A stretch of 39,256 nt of DNA from an uncultured Prevotella sp. GTDB taxonomy: Bacteria > Bacteroidota > Bacteroidia > Bacteroidales > Bacteroidaceae. Each line of letters starts with the position of its first letter. Position 1 is the first letter of the stretch. Location of the stretch: assembly GCA_900550035.1 (NCBI GenBank), contig URQS01000029.1:1-39256 (forward strand), read 5' to 3'. Both the position numbers and the translations under genes were made by a program. Positions 24,074 to 31,605 of the stretch are shown here, in pieces. The notes beneath the pieces are model-generated. The model had not been told where the DNA came from, made no database searches, and saw only the letters and a program-made list of their open reading frames with translations.

Positions 24074-25411
24074 TTATTCTGTATAGAAATCAATCAGTTC
24101 GTTGATTGCTTTTTGACAAGCTGCACAGAAGTTAGGATTGGCATTGCTTCGCATACGACAATCGAACGAAGGTCGATATACGCCTTTGAGGCTATAACCT
24201 GCACCTTCATACACACCTATAGTATGTGCATTGACACCCTTCTTGTTCTTTTTGTTATTTGTCTTTTTGCCCAAGTCTGTTGGGGTAGGGATAGGAGTTG
24301 TTGGTGCAATAAGACTTTCCCATTTATCATGGAAATTAACGAGTGTGGTGACATTCTTTTCCCAAGGCTCTACGTCATGTGGATACATCGGTAGGGCTTC
24401 TTGCTCGTAAGCATATTCGTCTGCCAATCCAGCGAAGCTATGACCGAACTCATGTACAACGACCTGCTTGTAAAGTGGATGGTGCGTCATGCTAAGGTTG
24501 TAAGAATTCAGTATGCCACCGCCGCCGTATTCCGAAGTGTTTACCAACACAATGATGTGTTCGTATGGAGTTCCGGCAAGCGCATCGTGTAAATTCTTCT
24601 GATTGAGGGTTGTTAGATAGCGATTGGAGTAGAATGTGTCAAAATGACTGCCTAAAACCGTCTTCTTCCATACTCCTTGCGAAGGTATGCTTGTTCCAGT
24701 ATCCATTGATACCGACTTTACAGCAATGATATTAAAGCGGTTACGCTTTGTCTTGAATGGTTCATGCTCGAAAAGGGCTTCTGTTGCGATGCGAGCATCC
24801 TCTAAGAATATAGGCATTTCCTCTGCTGTATATCCTTCGGCAACGTATGCGATATGAATACATTTTGTAGTATCCTCAGCTGTCTGTAGTGTGGTGTAAG
24901 GCGTTACATAGCTAAAGCCTGTATGACGAATTAAAATGTCATTCGGGTCTACAATATGTGTCATAGATGTGACTATTTCGTGACGATTATTGCGTAAATC
25001 GACAGTTACATCTACAATGTCTTTCGGCATTGGTACAAGAAAAACATTCTCAAACGACTTGCTTATAGTCTTCGCCTCATCGTATGTTAACCATTCTTGG
25101 AACAATGTTGAGAAAGAGTTGATGTATATAATTTCCTTTGTGTGATGGTCCCGCACGGTAATCTGTCCATTTCCTTGGACTGGAAGAATATTTAAATTGT
25201 TCTTTTTGCCATACCAACGAGGCATTAAGTTGCACTTGTCAAGTGAAATTTGCTGCGATTGAGCGTTTCCGGAGAATATATAATCAATGCGTAATGTACT
25301 ATCGCAGAAATGTTCATTAAAGTCTACCGACTTGTTTTGTGCCTTGCTTGATGTAATAGCACACATGCAAATCATGAATATTATTAGTCTAAATATGTTC
25401 ATCATATTCAA
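24074..25411 (-). CDS. Exported M64-family metallopeptidase
   Basis: M64 (IgA peptidase) family zinc peptidases are widespread in Bacteroidales. The 445-residue protein has a signal peptide (1-24, ending SKA), an N-terminal all-beta domain (about 30-170) and a catalytic domain with HEFGHSFAGLADEY at 320-333. His320 and His324 are zinc ligands, Glu321 the general base and Asp331 the likely third ligand. A lysine/asparagine-rich insertion (381-393, GKKTNNKKNKKG) interrupts the C-terminal part, where Cys418, Cys429 and Cys432 may form disulfides. An in-frame ATG three codons downstream is an equally possible start. It lies between the folK-like gene (17 bases) and the TPR gene (8 bases). IgA cleavage is a family name, not something the sequence shows. 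Confidence 0.9.
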   Translation of the reverse strand: MNMMNIFRLIIFMICMCAITSSKAQNKSVDFNEHFCDSTLRIDYIFSGNAQSQQISLDKCNLMPRWYGKKNNLNILPVQGNGQITVRDHHTKEIIYINSFSTLFQEWLTYDEAKTISKSFENVFLVPMPKDIVDVTVDLRNNRHEIVTSMTHIVDPNDILIRHTGFSYVTPYTTLQTAEDTTKCIHIAYVAEGYTAEEMPIFLEDARIATEALFEHEPFKTKRNRFNIIAVKSVSMDTGTSIPSQGVWKKTVLGSHFDTFYSNRYLTTLNQKNLHDALAGTPYEHIIVLVNTSEYGGGGILNSYNLSMTHHPLYKQVVVHEFGHSFAGLADEYAYEQEALPMYPHDVEPWEKNVTTLVNFHDKWESLIAPTTPIPTPTDLGKKTNNKKNKKGVNAHTIGVYEGAGYSLKGVYRPSFDCRMRSNANPNFCAACQKAINELIDFYTE

Positions 25412-25428
25412 TTCATATTGTTTTAAAC

Positions 25429-25803
25429 CTATTTGTCAAAATGTTTCATTAGCTTTACGATGTAATCTCTTGTCCAATCGCTTTCATGAAAACGTTGATT
25501 GTCATACTTCAGTAAATCTATGTCCATCGCTATTTTTCCCTCGTCGCGTAAGAACTTTGTGTTGCCACATTGGGTTTCTATCTGCTTTAATATAGAAACA
25601 AGTTGTTCGACTCCCTTCTCAGTGGAACCATAAACAAGGAAGTTGAGAAATTTTCCATTGCTTTTGATTTCTCCTATGGGTTCGGTAAGCAGATTTTCTG
25701 AGAATCGTATTTCGTTTATTTCCTCTGTAAGTTTTTCTTTCACGAGTTTCGCGTTCTGCTCGTAGTTAAAATTTGTGCCTACTGATAATATTATTTTGTG
25801 CAT
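25429..25803 (-). CDS. Short HPPK-like (FolK family) protein with altered active site
   Basis: HPPK (FolK) transfers pyrophosphate from ATP to hydroxymethyldihydropterin in folate synthesis. This 124-residue product aligns with its fold: ILSVGTNF at the N-terminus, FLNFLVYGST (52-61), QIETQCGN (74-81) and MDIDLL (93-98), whose Asp94 and Asp96 correspond to the two Mg-binding aspartates. The two conserved arginines of E. coli HPPK (Arg82 and Arg92) fall on Asn81 and Ile91 here, and the C-terminal third is cut short. It may be inactive, or a divergent Bacteroidetes type. A longer frame begins at 25836 but overlaps the upstream gene; the ATG at 25803 begins 1 base past that gene's stop, so it is preferred. 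Confidence 0.75.
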   Translation of the reverse strand: MHKIILSVGTNFNYEQNAKLVKEKLTEEINEIRFSENLLTEPIGEIKSNGKFLNFLVYGSTEKGVEQLVSILKQIETQCGNTKFLRDEGKIAMDIDLLKYDNQRFHESDWTRDYIVKLMKHFDK

Positions 25804-25804
25804 A

Positions 25805-26575
25805 TTATAAGCGTCTTCTAAATTCTGCGCAGACAATAGATGTGGCTATTGCTACATTCAAACTGTCTGCCGTCTCGCGACCTTTAGGATAATTCGGTAT
25901 GCGCAAAGCGCGATTTATAAGTTGGCGAATGGCTGGCGAAATGCCTTTTCCTTCATTTCCCATTACAATCAAACCGGTGTCAGAAAGCTCCTGTTCGTAG
26001 AGGTTTTCGCCTTCAAGAAGGGTCCCATATATGGGGAAGTTGGCAGGGAGTGAATTGAACAACTCTGAAAGATACATATATGATACATTCACACGTGCTA
26101 TGCTACCCATTGTTGCCTGGACAACTTTGGGGTTGTAAACATCTACGGTGTCGCGGCTGCAGATTATATTTTCAATGCCGAACCAATCGGCAATACGAAT
26201 AATAGTTCCAAGATTGCCAGGATCCTGCACTCCATCAAGCGCAATAGTTAGTTTGCTTGTAAGCATGGTTGTATCAACAGGAGTCTTGAGTTTCTTAAAA
26301 ACGCCTAATACTTGTTGCGGATGACATAAGAAGCTTGCTTTAGCGAGCTCTTCGGTAGTAACTTCGACAATCTCACAATTTGCAGATGCAGACACTTTCT
26401 TGCCATCACCATTGAGCCATTCGGATGTTGCAACGAGTAATGTCAAATTGGACGGATGGCTTGCAAAAATGTCACCAACAACCTTTGGACCTTCGGCAAC
26501 AAAGACACCTTCTACGTCACGAGATTTCTTTGTATTAAGCGAATGTAAATATTTAATTTTATTTTTACTTAACAT
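25805..26575 (-). CDS. SpoU/TrmH-family RNA 2'-O-methyltransferase
   Basis: SpoU enzymes methylate ribose 2'-OH groups of rRNA or tRNA with SAM through a knotted fold. All three motifs are present: LDGVQDPGNLGTIIRIADW with the catalytic Arg, VMGNEGKGIS, and SLNVAIATSIV near the C-terminus. An N-terminal substrate-binding domain of about 100 residues precedes them, as in RlmB and TsnR-like members. Of two candidate starts the ATG at 26575 (MLSKNKIKYLHSL, 256 residues) is the typical family N-terminus; 26596 is the alternative. It is the first gene of the run that ends with pgpA, behind the promoter at 26635-26642. The exact nucleotide methylated cannot be told. Confidence 0.9.
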   Translation of the reverse strand: MLSKNKIKYLHSLNTKKSRDVEGVFVAEGPKVVGDIFASHPSNLTLLVATSEWLNGDGKKVSASANCEIVEVTTEELAKASFLCHPQQVLGVFKKLKTPVDTTMLTSKLTIALDGVQDPGNLGTIIRIADWFGIENIICSRDTVDVYNPKVVQATMGSIARVNVSYMYLSELFNSLPANFPIYGTLLEGENLYEQELSDTGLIVMGNEGKGISPAIRQLINRALRIPNYPKGRETADSLNVAIATSIVCAEFRRRL

Positions 26576-26634
26576 CTTCTTAATTAAAACTATCAAAATA
26601 CGTTATGAATTCTATCTTTGAGTAAAAGACCTTG

Positions 26635-26642
26635 CAAAGGTA
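26635..26642 (-). promoter_or_regulatory. -7 box for the methyltransferase-clpC-pgpA operon
   Basis: The minus strand reads TACCTTTGCAAGGT, an exact TAnnTTTG box, 59 bases upstream of the preferred methyltransferase ATG. It is one half of a symmetric pair with 26665-26672. No TTTG is visible at the -33 distance because that space is taken by the opposing box. Confidence 0.65.
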
Positions 26643-26664
26643 GTAATATTTATCGTTTTTTTTG

Positions 26665-26672
26665 TACCTTTG
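26665..26672 (+). promoter_or_regulatory. -7 box for the TamA-like gene
   Basis: TACCTTTGCAAGGT on the plus strand is an exact TAnnTTTG box, 48 bases upstream of the ATG at 26721, and is the mirror copy of the box at 26635-26642. The 14-bp arms 26629-26642 and 26665-26678 are perfectly complementary. Confidence 0.65.
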
Positions 26673-26720
26673 CAAGGTTTTTCAAGCATATTGTGTATTA
26701 ATTAAGTACTATTAATAAAG

Positions 26721-28943
26721 ATGTTGTCTAAGGTAAAGTATAAGTTCGTTTTACTAACATTTGGGATGGTGTGTGTATTGGCCCTTATCTCGTCATGTTC
26801 ATCAACGAAATTTATTACTGAAGACAATTGTCTTTTGAAAAGTTGCGCAATTAATTGTGAGGACCAGTCTTTCAATACAAAATCACTCGAATCATATTAC
26901 GCGCAACGTCCAAACTCTAAATGGTTTTCTCTGATGAAACTTCCATTGGGAATATATAATATGTCTGGACGTGATTCAACAAAGTGGATAAACCGTACAT
27001 TAAGAAGAATAGGGGAGGAACCTGTTGTTTTTGACTCAGTAAAAACAAAAAAGTCTTGCGATAATATGATTTCTGCAATGAAATCAATGGGCTACTTAAA
27101 AGCCAATGCATCTTATACAGTTGCGAAAAAAAATAAAAGAGCAATAGTTAACTATGAAGTAAATCCGGGTACATTATATTTTATAGATTCTGTCAAGTAT
27201 GTGATTGAAGATGAGACACTTTTACCTTTATTAGAATCAAAAGCAATAAAAGGAAAAAGGTTAAAGAAAGGTTTGCCATTTTCAACATCAAATCTTGATG
27301 CTGAACGCAAGCGCATCGCCCAATACCTTCTTAATAATGGCTATTATAAGTTCAATAAGGATTTCATACACTATGTGGTTGATACAATAGGGAAAAGCAA
27401 TAGAGTAGACGTGGAACTTCACCTTATAAAGTATCGAAGTTCTAACAATAGTCCAGAAACGCCACATAAACACTATAGTATAAATAATATTTATTTTCGC
27501 TCTGGAGATGGCAAGAAATTGCCATTGCGCAGTCGTGTACTTATTAATAATGTAGCAATAACCTCAAATTCGCAGTTTTGCTCAGAAGATGTTCAAAATA
27601 CTTACAATAATTTTGCACGTCTTCAGGCCGTGCGTTTCACAAATATTCACTTCGAAGAATTACCCGATACAAACTTGTTGGATTGTAATATACAAATTAG
27701 TACAAGAAAACCCAACTCTATATCATTTCAACCAGAAGGAACTAATACAGCCGGTGATTTTGGTGCAGCAGCTTCGTTAACATACACTAATAACAATCTG
27801 TTTCGAGGAAGTGAAACGTTCAGTGTGCAGTTGCGCGGTGCCTATGAAGCAATCAAGGGACTCGAAGGCTATCAAAATGAAAATTATATAGAGTATAATG
27901 TTGAAACCAAACTGGCTTTTCCACGCATTATTGCGCCATTTCTTTCAGATGGATTTCGTAAAAGAAATCGCATGAAATCAGAGCTGTTATTTAGCTATAA
28001 TCTACAGAATAGACCCGAATTTCATCGGCGCGTCCTTACTGCAGCATGGCGATACCATTGGAGTATGAGCAAAAAGAAATCATCATTCAGATACGATTTC
28101 TTAGACATCAACTATGTATACATGCCTTGGATATCTGCAACATTTAAGAAGGAGTATCTCGATGACGTTTCAAATAGAAATGCTATACTTCGGTATAATT
28201 ACGAGGATATATTCATTCTACGTACTGGTTTGAATTACTCGTTTAGTGATTCAAAGAATGCATTGAGATCAAACATAGAGGTTGGTGGCAACTTACTATA
28301 TGCCATCTCAAATTTGTTTGGAGAAAAACGTAATGCTCAAAATCAATATACGCTTTTCAAAATTGCTTATGCACAGTATGTTAAAGGCGATTTCGATTAT
28401 ACTCGTCTTGTAAAAATCGATACAAAGAATACACTTGCATTACATTTTGGTCTTGGTATTGCGTATCCATATGGAAATAGTACTATTCTTCCATTTGAAA
28501 AACGCTACTTCTCTGGAGGTGCAAATTCTGTAAGAGGTTGGAACGTTCGAGCTCTTGGCCCTGGAAAATTCAAAGGAAAGGATGGACGTATTGATTTCAT
28601 TAATCAGACTGGTGATATGAAACTTGATATGAATATGGAATTGCGTACATTTCTATTTTGGAAGTTCAATTGTGCATTCTTTGTAGACGCTGGCAATATA
28701 TGGACTCTAAAGGATTACAAAGATCAACCTGGAGGTCAATTCAGATTCAACGAGTTCTACAAACAAATCGCAGTTGGATATGGTTTAGGTTTGCGCCTAA
28801 ATCTCGATTACTTCATTATGCGTATCGACTTCGGTATGAAAGCCGTAAATCCAGCTTATGATACACGCAAAGAACACTTTCCAATAACAAATCCACACTG
28901 GAATGATATGACTTTCCATTTTGCTGTTGGTATGCCTTTCTAA
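26721..28943 (+). CDS. TamA/BamA-like outer membrane lipoprotein (TamL type)
   Basis: The 740-residue protein starts with a lipoprotein signal (ISSC, Cys26), continues with POTRA-like periplasmic segments (about 30-330; for example the stretches around KSMGYLKANASYTV and LLNNGYYKFNKDF) and ends with a 16-strand-type beta barrel (about 340-740) carrying the surface-antigen motif VRGWNVRALGPG and a final aromatic strand FHFAVGMPF. This is the layout of Bacteroidetes TamL, a lipid-anchored TamA relative thought to help insert outer membrane proteins. A tamB gene is not adjacent. It is the only gene of its transcript, divergent from the methyltransferase operon. The sequence is A/T-rich. Class is firm; role inferred from homologs. 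Confidence 0.9.
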   Translation: MLSKVKYKFVLLTFGMVCVLALISSCSSTKFITEDNCLLKSCAINCEDQSFNTKSLESYYAQRPNSKWFSLMKLPLGIYNMSGRDSTKWINRTLRRIGEEPVVFDSVKTKKSCDNMISAMKSMGYLKANASYTVAKKNKRAIVNYEVNPGTLYFIDSVKYVIEDETLLPLLESKAIKGKRLKKGLPFSTSNLDAERKRIAQYLLNNGYYKFNKDFIHYVVDTIGKSNRVDVELHLIKYRSSNNSPETPHKHYSINNIYFRSGDGKKLPLRSRVLINNVAITSNSQFCSEDVQNTYNNFARLQAVRFTNIHFEELPDTNLLDCNIQISTRKPNSISFQPEGTNTAGDFGAAASLTYTNNNLFRGSETFSVQLRGAYEAIKGLEGYQNENYIEYNVETKLAFPRIIAPFLSDGFRKRNRMKSELLFSYNLQNRPEFHRRVLTAAWRYHWSMSKKKSSFRYDFLDINYVYMPWISATFKKEYLDDVSNRNAILRYNYEDIFILRTGLNYSFSDSKNALRSNIEVGGNLLYAISNLFGEKRNAQNQYTLFKIAYAQYVKGDFDYTRLVKIDTKNTLALHFGLGIAYPYGNSTILPFEKRYFSGGANSVRGWNVRALGPGKFKGKDGRIDFINQTGDMKLDMNMELRTFLFWKFNCAFFVDAGNIWTLKDYKDQPGGQFRFNEFYKQIAVGYGLGLRLNLDYFIMRIDFGMKAVNPAYDTRKEHFPITNPHWNDMTFHFAVGMPF

Positions 28944-29036
28944 TCAAAAATGATATATCAACAGCAAAATGAAAACAAAGTCGAAATTAAAGATGAGATG
29001 GAGTATTCTTTTGATTAGACGGTAGTTGTCAATTGT

Positions 29037-29088
29037 AATACAAATAATTAGTTATTTATCATAATGTCCATTATAACTTATTTGTATT
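29037..29088. repeat. Inverted repeat downstream of the TamA-like gene
   Basis: AATACAAATAA (29037-29047) and TTATTTGTATT (29078-29088) are perfectly complementary with a 30-base spacer. A near-identical direct pair, TGTCAATTGTAA (29027-29038) and TGTCAATTTGTAA (29101-29113), brackets it. The A/T-rich arms make a weak terminator; I cannot assign a role. The remainder of 28944-29199 is empty apart from the dinB promoter box. Confidence 0.35.
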
Positions 29089-29146
29089 CGTACCCAAGAA
29101 TGTCAATTTGTAACAACCACAATGATAGTTTTTCAATAATATTTTG

Positions 29147-29154
29147 TACTTTTG
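29147..29154 (+). promoter_or_regulatory. -7 box of dinB
   Basis: TACTTTTG fits TAnnTTTG and lies 45 bases before the dinB ATG. The -33 element is not clear. No LexA-like palindrome was recognised around it. Confidence 0.5.
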
Positions 29155-29199
29155 AAATCAATATCAAGAGTCTTGATAGTTGGTATAAATTAATCAAAA

Positions 29200-30297
29200 A
29201 TGCAATACAATCGTAAGATAATACATATAGATATGGATTGTTTTTATGCAGCAGTTGAATGTCTTGACAATCCTGCGCTTTTGGGTGTGCCTGTTATTGT
29301 TGGGCACGACTCAGAACGAGGTGTTGTGTCTACAGCCAGTTATGAAGCGCGTCGTTATGGTGTACATTCTGCACAATCCATGCGTATGGCTAAGCGGTTG
29401 TGTTCAGATCTGCATATTGTAGAACCGCATTTTGAGCGTTACAAGGAAATCTCAGATGCAATTCATAAGATTTTTCAGAGGTATACTGATTTGATTGAAC
29501 CAATCTCACTTGACGAAGCATTTCTTGATGTCACAGAGAATAAGAAAAATATAGAACTTGCAATTGATATAGCTAAGGAAATAAAGTTCGCAATTTGTAA
29601 AGAAATTGGGCTTACAGCTTCTGCCGGTGTTTCATATTGCAAATTACTTGCAAAAATAGCATCTGATTATAATAAGCCAGATGGACTTTGTGTTATAGAT
29701 CCAGACAATGCGATAACGTTTCTTGACAAATTGAAGGTTGAAGACTTGTGGCTTGTTGGTCATAAGACTGCCCTTGAGCTACATTCGCTTGGTATCTTTA
29801 CAGTCAAACAATTGCGTGGTCAATCGCTTACTACTTTAACACGTCTTTTTGGTAAGCGTGGACAGCAATTTTATGACTATGCTCGTGGTATAGATGATAG
29901 TCCAGTAGAAACTCGTAATGTAAGAAAATCGGTGAGTTGTGAAAATACTTTTATGCAAGATCTTTCAATACGTTCTAATGTCATTATTGAGTTATATCAT
30001 ATAACTATTGAACTTGTTAATCGTTTGTCTGAAAGCGGTTTTGTAGGACACACACTTACACTAAAAGTAAAGTATGCTGATTTCACGCAAGTCACGAGAA
30101 GTGTAACCCACACTACCCCACTCTTGACGAAACATGAGATACTGCCATTAGCAAAAAAACTTCTTGCTAAAATTGAATTTAATGCCTTACACCCAATAAG
30201 GTTAATGGGACTTGGTGTAAGTAGTGGAGATGAAAAGTCAAAAGAAGAAAAGGAACCAAAAATACACTATGAAGAACCAATGCTTCCTTTTACTTAA
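29200..30297 (+). CDS. dinB: DNA polymerase IV (Y-family)
   Basis: DinB is an error-prone polymerase that copies past damaged bases. The 365-residue product has the Y-family catalytic acids Asp11 in HIDMDCFYA and Asp105-Glu106 in SLDEAFLDV, the steric gate region (FYAAVE), helix-hairpin-helix thumb and a little-finger domain (about 235-345). The C-terminus EEPMLPFT resembles a clamp-binding peptide, with MLPF in place of the usual L-x-L-F. It is a single-gene unit with its own promoter box and a terminator 14 bases after the stop. Confidence 0.95.
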   Translation: MQYNRKIIHIDMDCFYAAVECLDNPALLGVPVIVGHDSERGVVSTASYEARRYGVHSAQSMRMAKRLCSDLHIVEPHFERYKEISDAIHKIFQRYTDLIEPISLDEAFLDVTENKKNIELAIDIAKEIKFAICKEIGLTASAGVSYCKLLAKIASDYNKPDGLCVIDPDNAITFLDKLKVEDLWLVGHKTALELHSLGIFTVKQLRGQSLTTLTRLFGKRGQQFYDYARGIDDSPVETRNVRKSVSCENTFMQDLSIRSNVIIELYHITIELVNRLSESGFVGHTLTLKVKYADFTQVTRSVTHTTPLLTKHEILPLAKKLLAKIEFNALHPIRLMGLGVSSGDEKSKEEKEPKIHYEEPMLPFT

Positions 30298-30310
30298 TAA
30301 CAATAGAAAA

Positions 30311-30342
30311 AGGGCAACCCAATATCACTATTGGATTGCCCT
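30311..30342. terminator. Terminator between dinB and galK
   Basis: A 14-bp stem (AGGGCAACCCAATA at 30311-30324 with TATTGGATTGCCCT at 30329-30342, one mismatch) and a 4-base loop lies between the convergent dinB and galK stops. The preceding A run gives a T tail on the minus strand, so it fits galK termination best and probably serves both genes. Confidence 0.8.
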
Positions 30343-30366
30343 AACACATATTATTATATTGCTAAA

Positions 30367-31527
30367 TTAGCAAACCTTGTGCGAACCGTCGCTAATAACA
30401 ACGTCGATAACCTTAGGCTCCTTGCCATATTTTGCAGAGTACTTTGCCTTAGCATCAGCGATGAACTGATCATAGAGCTCGTCCTTTACGAGGTTGATTG
30501 TGCAGCCACCGAAACCGCCACCCATGATACGGCTACCAGTAACGCCATTCTCCTTGGCGATGTCGTTGAGGAAGTCTAGTTCTTCACAAGAAACCTCATA
30601 CTCCTTGCTGAGACCTTCATGAGTTTCGTACATCTTCTTGCCTACAGTCTCGTAGTCGCCTGCATTAAGAGCATCACAAACAGCAAGAACACGGTCTTTT
30701 TCGCCGAGTACGAAGTGAGCGCGCTTGTAGTCTTCCTCACCTACTTCAGCCTTAACCTCCTCAAGCTGTTCCCATGTGCAGTCGCGCAGAGTCTCGAAGT
30801 GAGCCTCCGGATGCTTAGCAGCGATATGCTTAACAACATTCTCGCAAGAGTTGCGACGATCGTTGTATGGAGAACCTGCAAGTTCGTGCTTTACGCAAGA
30901 ATTCAGAAGAACGAGCTTGTAGCCAACCGGACGGAACGGGAAGTATTCGAATTCACGGCTGTTGCAATCGAGACGCATGAGGCAACCTTCCTTACCGAAT
31001 ACACTTGCAAACTGGTCCATGATACCGCAGTTTACACCACAGTAGTTGTGCTCTGTAGCCTGACCTGCGAGAGCCATATCCCACTTACTTACCTTGTTAT
31101 CGCCGAAGAGATCATTGATAGCAAAAGCGAAGCAGCTCTCGAGAGCAGCAGAAGAAGACATACCAGCACCGAGAGGAACATCACCAGCAAACGCTGTATT
31201 GAAGCCCTTCACGTCAACACCGAGTTTACGCATCTCCTGAACAACGCCATAGATGTAGCGTGCCCAACTTGCGCGTGGTCCTTGAGGATCATCAACTTTG
31301 AACTCTACACGGTCCTTGAGGTCGATTGAGTAACACATAACAGTGTTTGTGCCATTCGGGCGAAGCTCTGCCATAATACCCTTGTCCACTGCACCAGGGA
31401 ATACGAAACCTCCGTTATAGTCAGTGTGCTCACCAATGAGATTGATACGACCTGGTGACTGATAAATATTTCCTGTCTTACCGTCGAAGTGCTTAATGAA
31501 GCGACTTCTTACAAATTCGATATCCAT
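30367..31527 (-). CDS. galK: Galactokinase
   Basis: GalK phosphorylates alpha-D-galactose at C1 with ATP, the first committed step of the Leloir pathway. The 386-residue product has the GHMP kinase motifs: GRINLIGEHTDYNGG (26-40) for galactose, PLGAGMSSSAALE (116-128) for ATP, catalytic Asp169 in CGIMDQF, and GGGFGGC at 336-342. It is the last gene of galM-galP-galK, 78 bases after the transporter. A hairpin with a T run lies in that gap, so its expression may be lower than that of the transporter. The uridylyltransferase galT is absent from the window. Confidence 0.96.
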   Translation of the reverse strand: MDIEFVRSRFIKHFDGKTGNIYQSPGRINLIGEHTDYNGGFVFPGAVDKGIMAELRPNGTNTVMCYSIDLKDRVEFKVDDPQGPRASWARYIYGVVQEMRKLGVDVKGFNTAFAGDVPLGAGMSSSAALESCFAFAINDLFGDNKVSKWDMALAGQATEHNYCGVNCGIMDQFASVFGKEGCLMRLDCNSREFEYFPFRPVGYKLVLLNSCVKHELAGSPYNDRRNSCENVVKHIAAKHPEAHFETLRDCTWEQLEEVKAEVGEEDYKRAHFVLGEKDRVLAVCDALNAGDYETVGKKMYETHEGLSKEYEVSCEELDFLNDIAKENGVTGSRIMGGGFGGCTINLVKDELYDQFIADAKAKYSAKYGKEPKVIDVVISDGSHKVC

Positions 31528-31567
31528 AATTAATAAGGTTTTAGTTATAAATGTTTTATTAGTGCAA

Positions 31568-31595
31568 AAAGGCTTGCCCGCAAGAGCAAGCCTTT
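31568..31595 (-). terminator. Hairpin with T run between galP and galK
   Basis: A 10-bp stem (AAAGGCTTGC at 31568-31577, GCAAGCCTTT at 31586-31595) with an 8-base loop sits 10 bases after the transporter stop. On the minus strand it runs into CCTTTTTGC, a short T run typical of intrinsic terminators. It would make galK expression partly dependent on read-through. Confidence 0.75.
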
Positions 31596-31605
31596 ATATA
31601 TTCAA

